Source: Closterium sp. NIES-65 | Lineage: Eukaryota; Streptophyta; Zygnematophyceae; Desmidiales; Closteriaceae | Reading direction: 5' to 3' | Length of the DNA stretch: 64,000 nucleotides | NCBI GenBank assembly: GCA_948144175.1 | Contig: CANXME010002047.1 | Location: 2,905,001-2,969,000, forward strand | Part shown: one piece after another, positions 11,925-23,938 of the stretch | Numbering within the stretch: position 1 is the stretch's first letter | Layout of the letters: every line of letters starts with the position of its first letter | Notes under the pieces: generated by a model | What the model was told of the DNA's origin: nothing | The model's input: only the letters and a program-made list of their open reading frames with translations | Databases searched by the model: none | Made by a program: the position numbers and the translations under genes

Positions 11925-12416
11925 TACATAACAAACAAAGCTGTGCTTGGAATGTTCGAAATTGGTTACATAGCTGTAACCTACAATTCCATGACGTGGC
12001 CAGCACACCACAAACGGTTCCTCGCCAAAGGACAACCAGTGTGTGGCAAACGCTCCAGACATCCCGCAATCTATCGCAATTACAACCCAGCAAATAAACG
12101 ACCAATGAAAACGCTCGTAACCACGAAATCGGAAACTCAACGTAAACCACCTCCAACCACGATTTGTCCTCCACGTGTACAGTGCGTGTCTGCAAACAGA
12201 GATAAACGGGGATCAAGGGGGGTAGTCGTATTTGACTAGAAGAGGCTTCGACAATCTGCTGCAATTCCTCGTCATACACGATGATAAACTGCCGGGGAGA
12301 ATGGTGCACCAGATATCACCTCATAAACGATGGAAAACCATCAGCCTCCAACTCGAAAAATGACCCCCTCCCCCCCCCCCCCCTCCATACTCGGCAGTTT
12401 CACATTTTTCTGATGT
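11925..12416. repeat. Diverged dispersed repeat, copy 2
   Basis: Diverged direct counterpart of 400-851, ending at the same TTTTTCTGATGT. A 166-codon minus-strand frame (11809-12309) has no motif and no counterpart in copy 1, so it is not called as a gene. About 280 bases of unassigned sequence separate it from the purine-rich array. Confidence 0.6.
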
Positions 12417-12699
12417 ACAACGGGATTAATGGTTTACTAGCGGGTATGGGGCAAGGGGTGTTGCTGAAGGCAGTCTCGAGAGGAGGCTGAGACTACTCCT
12501 GCACCGCGGCGTGGCGGATCCAGTCGTAGATCTGCTTTTGTGCAGCTGGAGGGGTGGGGAGTGGGGCGAGGGAGAACAAGGGAGTGAGTGGAGAGCAAGG
12601 GTATGAGCATGGCAGGAAGCACAGTGCACAGCAGTGGGATGGGTGGCAAGCAGGTTGTTTTGAAGGATGAGGACAACGCCTGGAGATAGTGCGGAGGGT

Positions 12700-13925
12700 A
12701 TGGGGTAAAGCAGGGAATGGGATGAGGGGAAGAAGAGAAGGGGATGGGGGAAAGCAGGGAATGGGATGGGGGGAAGCAGGGAAGGGGATTGGGGGGAGCA
12801 GGGAAGGGGACATGGGGAAGGAGGGAATGGGAATGGGGGGATGCAGGTAAGGGGAAGGGGGAAAGCAGGGAAGGGGAGGGGGGAAAGCAGGGAAGGGGAT
12901 GGGGGGAAGTAGGGCTTGGGAATGGGGGGAAGCAGGGAAGGGGATGGGGGAGAGCAGGGAAGGGGATGGGGGGAAGCAGAGAAGGGGATGAGGAGAAGCA
13001 GGGAAGAGGAGGGGGGGAAGCAGGGAAGGGGACATGGGGAAGCAGGGAAGGGGATGTTGGGAAGCAGAGAAGGGGATGGAAGGGAGAAGGGAAGGGGATG
13101 AGGGGAAGCAGAGAAGGGGATGAGGGGAAGCAGGGAAGAGGAGGGGGGAAGCAAGGAAGGGGACATGGGGAAGCAGGGAAGGGGATGCTGGGAAGCAGAG
13201 AAGGGGATGGGGGGGAGCAGGAAAGAGGAGGGGGGGAAGCAGGGAAGGGGACATGGGGAAGCAGGGAAGGGGATGTTGGGAAGCAGAGAAGGGGATAGAA
13301 GGGAGCAGGGAAGGGGATGAGGGGAAGCAGAGAAGGGGATGAGGGGAAGCAGGGAAGAGGAGGGGGGGAAGCAGGGAAGGTTACATGGGGAAGTAGGGAA
13401 GGGGATGTTGGGAAGCAGAGAAGGGGATGGGGGGGAGCAGGGAAGGGGATGAGGGGAAGCAGAGAAGGGGATGAGGGGAAGCAAGGAAGAGGAGGGGGGG
13501 AAGCAGGTAAGGGGACGGGGAGAAGCAGGGAAGGGGATGGGGGGAAGCAGGGAAGGGGACATGGGGAAGCAGGGAAGGGGATGGGGGGTAGTAGAGAAGG
13601 GGATGGGGGAAAGCAGGGAAGGGGATGGGGGGGAGCAGGGAAGGGGGTGGGGGAAAGCAGGGAAGGGGATGGGGGGAAGCAGAGAATTGGGCATGGGGAT
13701 GCAGGGAAGGGGATGGTGGGCACGCAGAGAAGGGGATGGGGGGAAGTAGAGAAGGGTATGGGAAGAAGCAGGGAAAGGGATGGGGGGAAGTCAGGAAGGG
13801 GATGGGGGGAAATAGGGAAGGGGATGGGAGAAAGCAAGGAAGGGTATAGGGGGAAGCAGAGAAGAGGAGGGGGGGAAGCAGGGACGGGGACATGGGGACG
13901 CAGGGAAGGGGATGGGGGGCAGCAG
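12700..13925. repeat. 22-bp purine-rich minisatellite (about 55 copies)
   Basis: The unit GCAGGGAAGGGGATGGGGGGAA and its variants (GACATGGGGAA, GATGTTGGGAA, GAGGAGGGGGGAA) are repeated almost without pause. One strand is nearly all A and G, so all frames stay open for hundreds of codons on both strands (Gly/Lys/Glu/Arg-rich plus, Pro/Ser/Leu-rich minus). With a period of 22, the same unit is read in all three phases, which argues against a protein. The array stops abruptly at copia sequence. Confidence 0.92.
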
Positions 13926-14726
13926 GTCCTTCAACGCTTTGGCTTTACGTACTCCTCGCCTCAGGCTAGTCCTCTGCCTACTCGCCACTCGCTCTCAGCT
14001 CTGCCTTCGGATGAGTCCGTAGAGTCAAGTGGCCCGTACCCAGAGCTTGTTGGCTGCCTCATGTACCTGATGACCTGCACACGACCTGACCTTGCATACC
14101 CTCTTAGCATTCTCGCACGCTATGTTGCTCCTGGGAGACACTGACCAGAGCACATGGCTGCAGCGAAGAGGGTGTTGCGCTACTTGTGCAGTACGTCGGG
14201 CATGGGGCTTGTGCTTGGAGGGCAGAGACCAGTGGTCCTCACTGGGCACGCGGACGCTTCTTGGGCTGACGACCAGGCTACGCAGCGGTCGTCACAGGGT
14301 TACACCTTCAGCCTTGGTTCCAGCTCTGTTTCGTGGCGGGCTACTCACTCGTCTTCTGTTCTTGACTCTAGTTGTGAGGCTGAGACCTACGCAGGAGCCA
14401 TGGCTGCTCAGGAGCTTCGCTGGCTCACCTACCTGCTGACTGACCTCGGAGAGCCGCCTCGTTCTCCTCCAGTGCTGTACGTAAACAACAAGGCCATGCT
14501 GACCTTGTGTCAAGAGCAAAGACTGGAGCACAGAACGAAGCACATTGCTCTCCGCTACTTCTTTGCTCGTGAGCTACAGCAGCGTGGTCAGCTGCGGCTT
14601 GTGTACGTGGCCTCTAAGGCCAACACTGCTGATATCTTCACCAAGGCACTTGCGCCTTGTGATCATCAGCGCTTCTGTACTCAGCTGGATCTTGTGCCTA
14701 CCTTGCCTCACTTGCTCACCCCTTGA
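13926..14726 (+). pseudogene. Copia pol 3' end: end of RT and RNase H, one stop
   Basis: The reading frame runs from the RT end (VLQRFGFTYSSPQ) through LVGCLMYLMTCTRPDLAY into RNase H. Visible RNase H active-site regions are VVLTGHADASWADD, SSCEAETYAG and VLYVNNKAML; the last has Asn where other copies have the catalytic Asp of YVDN. A TGA at 14142-14144 replaces the CGA (Arg) present in the copy at 43743-44315. The frame otherwise ends normally at 14726. The 5' part of the element is missing: copia sequence begins directly at the end of the purine-rich array. Its 3' LTR follows at 14934. This is the inner element of the nested pair discussed under H. Confidence 0.88.
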
Positions 14727-14933
14727 CCTTGTTTGTACTGTTACATATATATACACACCTACTCTTGCTTGTCAAGCCTTATATATATATGTAATCCTAC
14801 ATGTGAACTAGCCTCGTGGCCTTGAACTTGTGCTCGGAATGTGTGGTGACTTTGTGATCCACCCTGAGCTTGCTTTGCTTTCCTTGACTGGTCTTGTGAC
14901 CCCTTGTTCTCCACCACTTTGCCTATGGGGTTG

Positions 14934-15058
14934 TGGCAGATTTATATGACATAGCTACTATAGGCTATAGTGGGGTAGCACATATGGGGTACAGCTTTCT
15001 AAGGTTTGTACTTGTACCCAACTTTCACTTAGTCATTTCATTCTCGTTCATTTTCTCA
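14934..15058 (+). repeat. 3' LTR of the inner copia element
   Basis: 125-bp LTR, reverse complement of the equally long LTR at 51106-51230, preceded by a 3' untranslated stretch (14727-14933). Immediately outside it is AGAGC (15059-15063), the reverse complement of GCTCT found beside the other LTR at 51231-51235. Confidence 0.85.
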
Positions 15059-15059
15059 A

Positions 15060-16328
15060 GAGCAAGTGGCCGGTAGCCAGAGGAGTGGGCTGTGGCGAGG
15101 AGTACGTGAAGCGAAAGCGCTGAAGGACCTGGTGCACCATGTGTGACTGAGTGAGGGTGATGGTGCGTCGTGGTCCGTCCCGGGGGATCTGCAAGCCAAG
15201 ATAGCTCCGCAGCTCACTTGGGTCAGTGCATGTGTGTCTCTCCTACAGCTCCGCCTTCACTAGGGTCTGTGCCTCAGTGTCAGCAGTAGCAAAAACCAAG
15301 TCGTCGACGTACACGAGGATGTAGAACGGCGACAGAGTAGTGTCGATGTATAGAAACAGCGACGGGTCAGCAGTCAAAGGAGCAAACCCAAGAGCTGCAA
15401 GTGTCGTCCTCAGTGTGTCGTGCCACTCACGGGGCGCCTGACAGAGGCCGTAAACTGGTCGGCGTAGGCTCCAGTGGGTACCCGCAGGAATCGACCCACT
15501 GAAGCCCTGTGGACGGCGCAACCAGATGGCCTCGTGAAGGCTACCCTGCAAGAAAGCTGTCGAGAAGTCGAGAGAGTGCAGCTCGTAGTCACGTTGAGCT
15601 GCAATGTGTAGCAACACCCGAAGAGTGGTCATTTGCGAGGTGGGGGAGAAGGTCTGAAAGAAGTTGACCCCCTCACGCTGACTGAAACCTCGAGCAACTT
15701 AACGTGCCTTGAAGGCAAGTGGAGAACACGGCGGCCGCTTCATCCTGAAAATCCACATGCCACTGAAGATGTTCGCCCCAGGTGGGGGAACCTCGTCAAC
15801 ATAGGTGCCTGTGGACTTCCAGGAAGCCATCTCTGCGTCCATGGCTATCTGCCACTAAGAGGAGTACTCACCCGAAATCGCCTCCCTGTAGGAGCGCGGG
15901 GTGGGGATGTCAAGTGCATTCGGGTCTCCCTCAAGGGCAAGCAGCATGGTCGTGTGATGGTGTGAAGCGGCAGCAAGGCACTCCAGCTCCTCCTATTTGT
16001 CCTCACGAACGTCACAGCCAAGGGCAGCACAGCCAAGAGCAGTCTCACCCCCGACGGACGGAGGACAGGCAGGGACAGGGTCAGAGACAAGACTCGCAAG
16101 GTAGTCTAGGCGGTACACACCAGCAAAGTCAACAAGCTCAGCTACTAGGGCAGACACAGTAGGAGACGAGAACGTAGGGTCCGTCACAACCGTAGCAAGA
16201 AGGCGAGTAATAGTCGGACTGGACGCACGAGCAAGGTCAGACAGAGGGTCAGCAATATCAGGCAGAGAGGACGCAGGAGGTAGCGGTAGTACAACAAGCT
16301 GAGGAACAGAGGAAGGACAGAGTGTCAT
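15060..16328 (-). pseudogene. Reverse transcriptase region of copia H, disrupted
   Basis: Minus-strand segments read DIPTPRSY-type linker, then TLRVLLHIAAQRDYELHSLDFSTAFLQGSLHE (RT palm) and YILVYVDDLVFATAD, with an intact YVDD catalytic motif. Two or more frameshifts (near 15633 and 15990) separate the segments. The sequence breaks inside the RT-to-RNase H connection at 15063, at the GCTCT insertion point of the inner element. It is a dead fragment of a copia pol gene. Confidence 0.82.
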
Positions 16329-16639
16329 ATCGTGAGTGCCGGCGACAGCCGGAGCACGCGGACGACGAACACGAGGAACACGAGCACGGACAACAGCTCT
16401 AGGCTCAGGCTCAAGATCAAAGCTAGACTCAGGCTCTCAACACTCAGGGGTGGAAGCACGAGTCTCAGGCTCTTGACGCTCAGTCAGGGACTCTGACACC
16501 GCAGTGTAAGGAGCAGGAGTAGGCAGAGGGGAGTGTGGTAGCAGCGGTGGCTGTGACTGGTCCGCTGGCGGACACAGCAATGGAGGAGTAGTACCTGCCA
16601 CAGGGAAGCCAGTAGCACCTGGCGGAAGACTGAGAAGGT

Positions 16640-17390
16640 GGCAAAGAGCACCAGTAGCTCAGGTACCTCCAGCACGAGCAGCTCCTCCAGTACCCCCAGC
16701 AACACCTCCAGCAGTAGTAGCACGCACCTCCAGCACCACGAGCTTTGTTAGCGCCAACACCTCGAGCACCAGTAGTACCTCCAGCACCTTCAGTGCCTCC
16801 AGCTCCAGCGCCTCCAGGACCAGCAGTACCTCCAATACCTCCTGTGCCAGTAGCTCCAGTAGCACCTCCTGCACCTCAAGCACCAGCAGTACCACCTGCT
16901 CTGGCAGCTCCAGCACCTCCAGTACGAGCACCTCCGGGACCAGTAGCTCCAACACCTCTAGTACCTCTAGCTCCAACGCCTCCAACACCAGCAGTACCAG
17001 CACCTCCAGGGTCAGCAGCTCCCGCAGCTCCAGCACCAGCAGCACTAGCACCTCCAGTGCCACTAGCTCCAGTACCTCCAGCACCGGCAGCAGCTCCAGT
17101 ACCCCCAGCACCAGCAGCTCCAGTACCTCCTGCACTAGCAGCACCTCTAGTACCTCCAGTAGTACCTCCAGCACCAGTAGTACCTCTAGTACCTCCAGTA
17201 GGACCTCCAGGCCTGGTAGCTCCAGTACCTCCAGCCCCCAGAGTCAGCACCCGAAGTCTTAGCACCCCCAGAGTCAGCACCCAAAGTCTCAGTACCCTCA
17301 GTCCCAGGACCCTCAGGCTCAGCACCTCAGGCTCAGTACCCTCAGTCCCAGCACCCGCAGTCCCAGCACCCTGAGTCTTTGCTCCAGTGT
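16640..17390 (-). repeat. Low-complexity GAG/GCTGGAGG repeats in the pol linker
   Basis: Imperfect repeats of CCAGCACCTCCAG/CAGTACCTCC run for about 750 bases. They lie between the integrase C-terminus and RT, where intact relatives in the window encode a Gly/Ala/Pro/Glu-rich linker (compare 38350-38930). Here the linker has expanded and lost phase, so long frames exist in several registers on both strands. Confidence 0.8.
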
Positions 17391-17399
17391 CCACAGCAG

Positions 17400-19285
17400 T
17401 AGGCTGCAGAGGCGGCGAAGACGGCACAGGTGGTAACCTGGAGGGGGTAGCCAGACGAGGAGAGCGGGCACCCCCAAACTCACCACCCCCAGCCCCAGAC
17501 TCACCTAAGGGAGCAGGACCTTGTGGGGGGAGGGGATCTACCAGGGGGGGGGGACTGGTACCAGGAAGAGGGGTGCAAGGGGGACCGAGTAGGACGCGTG
17601 CGGATGAAGCCGGTAGTGACAGACCGACTTGTCGAAGGTGACGTCCTGAGAGGACAGAACACGACGTGAGGCAGGGTGGTAGAACTACCAGGGTGAAGTG
17701 TCGGTGGGGAAGCCCAGGAAGACACAGCGGAGGGTGCAAGGAGAGAGCCTGCTCGCTTCAGTATCGCGAACAAGGGAGAGCGCGTCCCATACCCAAAACG
17801 ACGACACATCACCAGGCTGTCCCGTCCAACGAAGTGTGGGCAAGGTCTCTGGAGCAGAGACACGGGGCCAGAGGCTGAGCTGATGCGCGGCGTATCGGAC
17901 TGCAAACGGCCACAGAAAATAGGGAGCAGCCGCATGGATCATGGAGGTACGAGCAACCTCCATGATCAGGCCAATCCGATGCTCAGCGATCCCATTTTGC
18001 TGCGGAGAGGCCGAAGCGTGAACGAGTGGGCGATGCCCTCATCCTAACAAAACGTCTCAAGGATGTCAAAAGAGAACTCACCACCCTTGTCAGAGTGCAG
18101 ACGCAGGATTGGGAAGTCCTGCTGAAAGCGCTTGTGTAGTTGGAGACGAGTAGCACTGATCCACGGGATCAAAACACCGCTGACGTCCGCCTTGTGACGC
18201 AAGGGGAAGACTGTGGTGTAGCGTGTGTAGTCGTCAACAACCAGCAGGAAGTAGCGCTCCTGGTCCGTCCCACCGACGGGGGCCGGGCCCCACACGTCCA
18301 GGTGGAGAGTCTGCAGAGGAGCAGTGGTCGGATGAAACTCGGAGGAGTGAGGAGCGGCGCGCTGCCGCCCCTCGACGCAAGGAAGGCACGGCGGCGCAAG
18401 TGAGCGCGGGAGGGGGGGCAGGGTCTCAGGGAGGCCAGTGACCAGGAGCCGGGAGCGCATGCCACGCAGACCCTGCAGGGAGGGGTGACCAAGACGGTGG
18501 TGCCAGCGCTGAGTCTCGTGCGTAAGTACTCGGCACGAGCAAGACGCAGCTAACTGCCCTGACGCAGACGCTCGACTCGACGTAGCTACCTGACCTAACT
18601 CAGCCACCTGTGCAGACGCAGTGGTCAGTGTGTACAGACTAGACCCAGGCTGTCGAGTGAACGTAGACAGGTGACGGCCAGTCCGGGAGCACGTACAGAT
18701 TGCCACACGCTGCCCTCCAGGAATAAAGGTATCAACCCAGACATCCTGAATGGCAGCGCTGCTCACCAAGTTCGTCGAGTATGTGGGGAGGTGGAGACCT
18801 GACAAAGAGCCGGAAGGGACTGCTGGACAAGGGAGGATCGTGGAGGCTCTCGCAACCACTGGGCCCCCAGAGGGGTCAGCCAGTGAGACTGGGACAGGTG
18901 CTGTGAGTGGTGTGACTGTGGTGCAATCACGGAACAAGTAACGTGATGCGCCTAAGTCAAGCGTGAAAGTGTGCAAGACCTCAGCTGAGGCAAGACCTGT
19001 GGTAGTAGACGCACTAGCACCTAGAGCGTCGGTAGACTCACGGGCACCTAGAGCTGCAACAGACTCACTAGCACCTGGAGTAGCAGCAGACTCACTAACA
19101 CCTGGAGTGGTAGCAGACTCACGAACACCAAGAGCAGCGGTCCAAATAGAACAATAACCTCTGCCACTAGGACGACCTCGCTCAATAACCCACGCACGAA
19201 GCTGCCGACGGGTGGGATCGTCCGGGAGAAACACTGCCCGCTGCTGTCCACCCCTGGCCGCAGCAATTGCCGTGGAAGTGGCCAT
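17400..19285 (-). pseudogene. Protease-integrase region of copia H
   Basis: A 413-codon minus frame (19285-18044) contains the protease site as LDLGAS, where relatives have LDSGAS; Ser to Leu at this position should inactivate it. It continues with the pre-integrase zinc-binding HHRLGHPS...CLPCVEG and the integrase core starting LDVWGPAPV, with DDYTRY and LHSDKGGEF. The frame breaks near 18040. Integrase continues at 17963-17685 (ARTSMIHAAAPYFLWPFAVRYAAHQ), then breaks again. Normal gag upstream is replaced by CAG-type triplet repeats. Confidence 0.85.
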
Positions 19286-19289
19286 GACA

Positions 19290-20330
19290 GACAGTGACTG
19301 TTAGGAGTAGGTCCAGCACCTCCAGGTCCTACAGCGCCAGCAGCACCTCTTGTACTCCCAGCAGCACCTCCTCCACTCCCAGTAGCACAAGTAGCAGTAG
19401 CGGCAGCAGTAGTAACAGCAGCAAGGCGGTTCGGTGGGGGTGGGAGGCCGCACCTCCACCACTCCCAGCAGTACTCCCTCCAGTAGCAGCAGTAGTAGGG
19501 CGGCTTGGGCAGCAGCAGCAGACCGAGCAGCAGCAGCAGCAGTAGACCGAGTAGCACTAGATGTAGCAGTAGCAGTGACAGCTCGGGCTGGGCGGCGGGG
19601 CTCGGAAACAGTGGCAGAGCAGCAGTAGCACTAGCTGTAGCAGTAGTAGATTCAGTCAGTAGTAGCTGTAGCAAGTGCAGTAGTAGGAGCTGCAGCAGTA
19701 GCACTAGCTGTAGCAGCAGTAGCTTCAGTCAATAGCAACTATAGCAAGTGCAGTAGTAGGAGCTGCAGCAGTAGTACTAGCTGTAGCAGCAGTAGCTTCA
19801 GTCAGTAGCATCTGTAGCAAGTGCAGTAGTAGGAGCTGCAGCAGCAGCAAGGAGGAGCAGCTGCAGCAAGTAGCAGCAGCAGCAGCAGCAAGGAGGAGCA
19901 GCTGCAGCAAGTAGCAGCAGCAGCAGCAAGGAGGAGCAGCTGTAGCAAGTAGCAGCAGCAGTAGCAGGGCAGTGCAGGCGGCAGCAGCAGTTCAGGCGCA
20001 GCAGCGAAGCAGCAGCGTGAGTGCAGCAGTAACACGGGCCGCGTGCGGGCCAGGCATGGGCTGTATAAGCTGCGTGCGGGCCCGGCGCGGGCTGTACAAG
20101 CTGCGCGACGACCTCGCGTGGGCTGTATGGGCTTCGCGACGGGCCTACGTGGGCTGTACGGGCTTCGCGACGCGCCTACGCGGGCTATACTGGCTGCGCG
20201 CGGGCCTGGCGTGGGCTGTACAGGCTGCGCGACGGCTTGGCGCGGGCTGTACGGGCTGCGCGATGGCTTGGCGCGGGCTGTACATGCTGTGCTTGGGCCT
20301 ACGCGGATTGTAAGGGCTGTGCACGGCAGA
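19290..20330 (-). repeat. CAG-triplet and GC-rich leader repeats of copia H
   Basis: 19480-19990 is dominated by AGCAGCAGC/AGTAGTAGC runs with a near-repeated block AGGAGCTGCAGCAGTAG. 20040-20330 is a tandem array of about 29 bases (GGCGCGGGCTGTACAAGCTG variants, ten or so copies). Both lie between the LTR and the protease frame, in the position of leader plus gag. No gag domain can be read, so gag appears deleted or overwritten by repeat expansion. Confidence 0.75.
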
Positions 20331-20451
20331 AAAGGGCAGGGCAGCGTGAAACGCTGGGCAGGGCAGAAACTAGCGGCCGGGCAAGTAAAAACGAATGTGG
20401 TGGGCCCTCAATTACGGTCCTAGGCTAGGAACGTCCTACCTCTTAATACCA

Positions 20452-20590
20452 TGTCGAGATTAGCTAGGAAGGAATGTGTATTAGGTAAGAGGGAGGGAGT
20501 ACAAGGATGTCGAGAGAGTTGGGTTGTACCCTCTAAGGTGTGACCCCTACACAACATAGAGTAAGATTAACAGAACAATGTGTTTTGGCA
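20452..20590 (-). repeat. 5' LTR of copia H
   Basis: 139-bp LTR. On the minus strand it begins TGCCAAAACACATTGTTCTG and ends CTAATCTCGACA. It matches the LTR at 52212-52350 (TGTCAAAGCACATTGTTATG...CTCGACA). Its outer flank is CCAAA. Confidence 0.88.
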
Positions 20591-20595
20591 CCAAA

Positions 20596-22676
20596 AAGTA
20601 GGATCAGTTTGAGGTTGCCCACCCCCCGGTGGTACGAGAAGGGCTGCTCAGACCAATGCCATGTTCCTTCAGTTTGAAGGGCCACGTTGCCGCGCGATGA
20701 CCTTCTGCCAGTGCCAGGGGGGGGGGGGGGGGGAGGGGCGTACTAAAGCACTCCCCCTACTACATCCCATGCACACCAGATTCCATTGTATCCCACCGCA
20801 CCCCACCTCACCTGAACCAGCTGCGACACGAGCATGGGGTACAGTGCAAGAGGGAGAGGGAGGGGCAGAAGAGGGATGATAGGGACCAGAGGTTGATTGG
20901 GGGAGGTGCAGAAGGGAGGTGGGCAGAGGGAGCGGAACGAGAAGGGAGAGAGGAGGCTTGATACCTAGTGACTCACGGTATGGACCAGAGGTTGAATGGT
21001 GAGGGGCATACAGCAGCACTCCCTTGGGAGGCTTGATACACTGCAGCAGAGGCAAACCGCTTGCTTAGCAATCTGATATGGTGAAACAATGAAATAAGAA
21101 TAATAAGAGAATAATAAGAAAAGGCAAAGAGCGCTGGTGGTAGACTCCGGTGTTGATGCTAGATATATTGCCAGTCCCAGCCTAGAGAACCACCTTGCCC
21201 TGATGGGTCTCTCCGCGTCGCGACGCAGCGGAGCCGCGGGCAGGAACTACAAAGTTGGCGCTCACCTCATCCTTACAAAAGAATCCTCATCCTTATCTTC
21301 CCGTCGAGCCTCGGACTCGTTAGAAACGACTTAGCTTGCACAGTGGCCCGTGTATGGGTTGTACAGGCGCTTGGCGGGCAGGACAAAACTCGGAAAATTC
21401 GGCAGGAAAAACGTCGAAACCAATAATGACGGGTCCATAATGAACCCTTCATTGGTTAGCAAGTGTAGCCTCTGCCTGCCGCATCTGTGATCGCGTGCCG
21501 TGTGAGGCGCTTTTGGAAGCAGAAATAATTGTGTGTGTGAAGGGCGGAGTGAGCAAGCTTGCTGAGGACGTGTTGCAAGAACGCGATCGATCGCCTCTCT
21601 AAACCGATCCTTAAGGAGGCGGAACACCGTTACTTCCAGTTCAAGAGCTGGATGGTCAGGGTGAAGGTGCTCGCCAAGGCCCAGTTTGGCAGGCATTATG
21701 GCTATTATGGCCATTATGGGCATTTTTAACGGGCCCCCAAAAAATGGCCCCTCGAAACAGCTGCGAAGTCAGACTGTAGCTGCAGTTTATAGCCCGAGTT
21801 CTACATCGCTATTTTCAAGTTCAAGATTCCTGAATATGAATTCGCCAAAAACCATGTTACCACCCGAAATGGAGCATTCTCGCACAAAGGTGATTTGTGA
21901 TTGGACAGCGACACTCAAAGTCATATCGAGCAGAGGATCAGCTGGCAAGGCAGCACTGTTCACTTGAAGTGAACTTGAAAACCATCTCGTACTAATTGTC
22001 AAGCATACTAGACTTATTCCGCCCGAAGTTGACGCCCAAATAATCACTCTGACTAGGCACACAACTCACATACGAACAGGCTTGGTCCGCCCTGCTATAT
22101 CCCCACATCTAGAGCTATGTTGCTGGTCGATTAGGTTCCCCCATTCGCACACGCTTGCCGGCAATTGCTACAAACACGGCAGTCTCAATGACTCGTCGCA
22201 GAAAGATTATGAGTCCCAGTCACATCCCCGTCTCGTCCTTCCACTCCTGCTCCTTTCCAGTCAGTGGTCAAGTCAAAGGGCATGGACCATGGATTGCTAT
22301 TTGCGGAAAAGGCGCAATGCAGGTTGTCCTTCCAGCAACCACGAGCGCCTTAGGTTTCGCCGACCGACCGTGTTACCGGATAGGGTGCTGCTCTCGCATC
22401 ACCGCCACACCCTGATCTCTATTCCACCAGTGCCATTTTTCCCGCAGCCCCCATCTCACCTCAGTCCAATGATCGCTCTGACAGAACGACATATATCTCG
22501 CAGGCACACGCATGATTCCTCGCGCCGCCTATTTTCCAAGCCACACCCAAGCCTTGATCTTACCCATCCCCGTGATACCCTAATCTGCCGTCGCCCTATG
22601 GCCTGACCCTCCGCATTCCGGATGCCCTTATAAGCCATGCCCTACCAAGCCATAGCCAGCCGTTGCCCCATTCCTA
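20596..22676. other. Low-copy flank of copia H, no gene resolved
   Basis: This is probably the original upstream flank of element H, now inverted. It contains a G-run (about 20717-20735) and a GGCATTATGGCTATTATGG microsatellite near 21700. A minus-strand frame around 21331-21660 has exon-like composition but no recognised family. No splice-consistent gene could be built. Confidence 0.35.
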
Positions 22677-23133
22677 GTGGCCAAGGACGTCGGGATTCTC
22701 CTCACCTTCGGCGTGCTCGTCGCCTCCATGCTTCTCGTCTGCACCTACCGCCTGTTCCGTGTAGTCTCGGCCGAGGCGCGGGCGAAGCGTGCGCGGGAGC
22801 GCGAGCGCGCATTGTGCGGGAGGGCTGCGCGCAGCCAACTGGCGGAGGCGCTGGATCCGGATCCGAAACTACAGGGGGTGTTCTGGGACCTCATGACGTC
22901 CGCGGATGCGAAGCGAGCGCAAGACACAGATGCACGTGGAAGCGCAATGAGCTCTTCCCGCACTGCCAAGGGCAATGGGTGACGCTGACAGATGTGACTG
23001 TAGCAGGGTTGAAACTATCAAGCAACGGCAGGAACGCTGAGTCCCACTCAGACTCTGAATTGGCATTCGTAGAACCTAACTGTGGATTACGAAGTGAGGG
23101 TGAGGGCAAGGTTGAAGACATTCACGAGATGAA
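22677..23133 (+). CDS. Possible 3' exon(s) of a small membrane protein, uncertain
   Basis: After a pyrimidine-rich stretch ending CCTAG, a frame reads AKDVGILLTFGVLVASMLLV followed by CTYRLFRVVSAEARAKRARE. That is one convincing transmembrane helix with a basic, Arg/Glu-rich cytoplasmic tail. Another frame further on reads VTLTDVTVAGLKLSSNG and ends at a stop at the copia junction (about 23135), which would need an intron in between. No ATG start is visible, no family was recognised, and the 3' end is cut by the neighbouring element. It may be an exon of a host gene disrupted by copia, or a chance frame. Confidence 0.25.
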
Positions 23134-23938
23134 GTAGGGAGGGGTAACCAAGGCGGTGGTGCCAGAGGAGAGTCTCGTGAGACAGGAGGCGACACGAGCA
23201 GGGGGCAGACTCAGGACCAAACTTGGACGCTGCAGCAAACATCTGACCCGACGCAGCTACCTGACTAGACGCAGTGACTGGAGGAGACTCAGTGGTCAGT
23301 GTGTACAGGCTCGACCCCGGCCGACGTGTAAACGTGGCCAGGTGTCGGCGAATCCAAGCGTCCGTGCAATGGGTCACCCGCTGACTCGCAGGAGTGAACT
23401 GGTGAACCCCCGCATCCTTCAGGTCAGCACCACTCACCAAGTTCATAGAGAACGAGGGGAGGTAAAGACCAGACAACGTGCTAGAGGGGGCCGCCGGACA
23501 CGGGAGGACAGTGGAGAAGTGAGCAAGGACAGGACCCCCAGAGGGGTCTGCCAAAGAGACTGCAACTGGCCGACCAAGCGGCGTGAGTGTGGTGCGGTCT
23601 CGAAAGAAGGAGCGAGAAGCCCCCGAGTCAAGGGTGAAAGTGTGGGAGGCTGAAGCGGACGCGGTACCTGAGAGAGCAGACTCACCAGCACCTGAGGAAG
23701 CAGACGCACTAGCACCTAGAGCAGCAGCCTCGCTAGCACCTAGAGCAACAGCCTCACCAGTTCCTAGAGCAGTAGTCTCAATGCCCGTGTCGGGCGGAAA
23801 ACACCGGTAACAGTCACCCTCATCACTAATAGTCATAGCATACATGGCAGCAAGAATAGCATCAAAGTCAAGATCAAAGATAGCTACACCTGCCCTAGAC
23901 AGCTCTCCCCAACGAGGGATCTCACTGGCCTCAGGGAA
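23134..23938 (-). pseudogene. Copia protease and pre-integrase fragment
   Basis: In frame with gag after the TAG. It reads FDLDFDAILAAMYAMTI, GDCYRCFPPD, LDSGASRSFFRDRTTLTPLGRP (intact protease DSGA site), GRHLATFTRRPGSSLYTLT-like sequence and HHRLGYPSLL. It is truncated before the integrase core. No other stop is visible in this part. Confidence 0.85.

Larger units (their letters stand above)
15059..20595 (-). mobile_element. 5' part of copia element H, inverted relative to its 3' part
   Basis: On the minus strand the order is LTR (20452-20590), primer site (TGGTATTAAGAGG, degenerate), repeat-rich leader, protease/integrase (19285 to about 17400), a Pro/Ala low-complexity spacer, and RT (16328-15060). 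RT is cut exactly where another copia LTR abuts. The CCAAA outside the LTR (20591-20595) is the reverse complement of the TTTGG after the LTR at 52212-52350, which has the same length (139 bp) and sequence type. The missing RNase H and 3' LTR are therefore at 51231-52350. Coding parts carry frameshifts and stops. Confidence 0.85.

Noticed and set aside
12437..13837. Long Pro/Ser/Leu-rich (minus) and Gly/Lys/Glu-rich (plus) reading frames
   Set aside because: They arise from a stop-free 22-base repeat read in all phases. There is no start context, domain or splice support.
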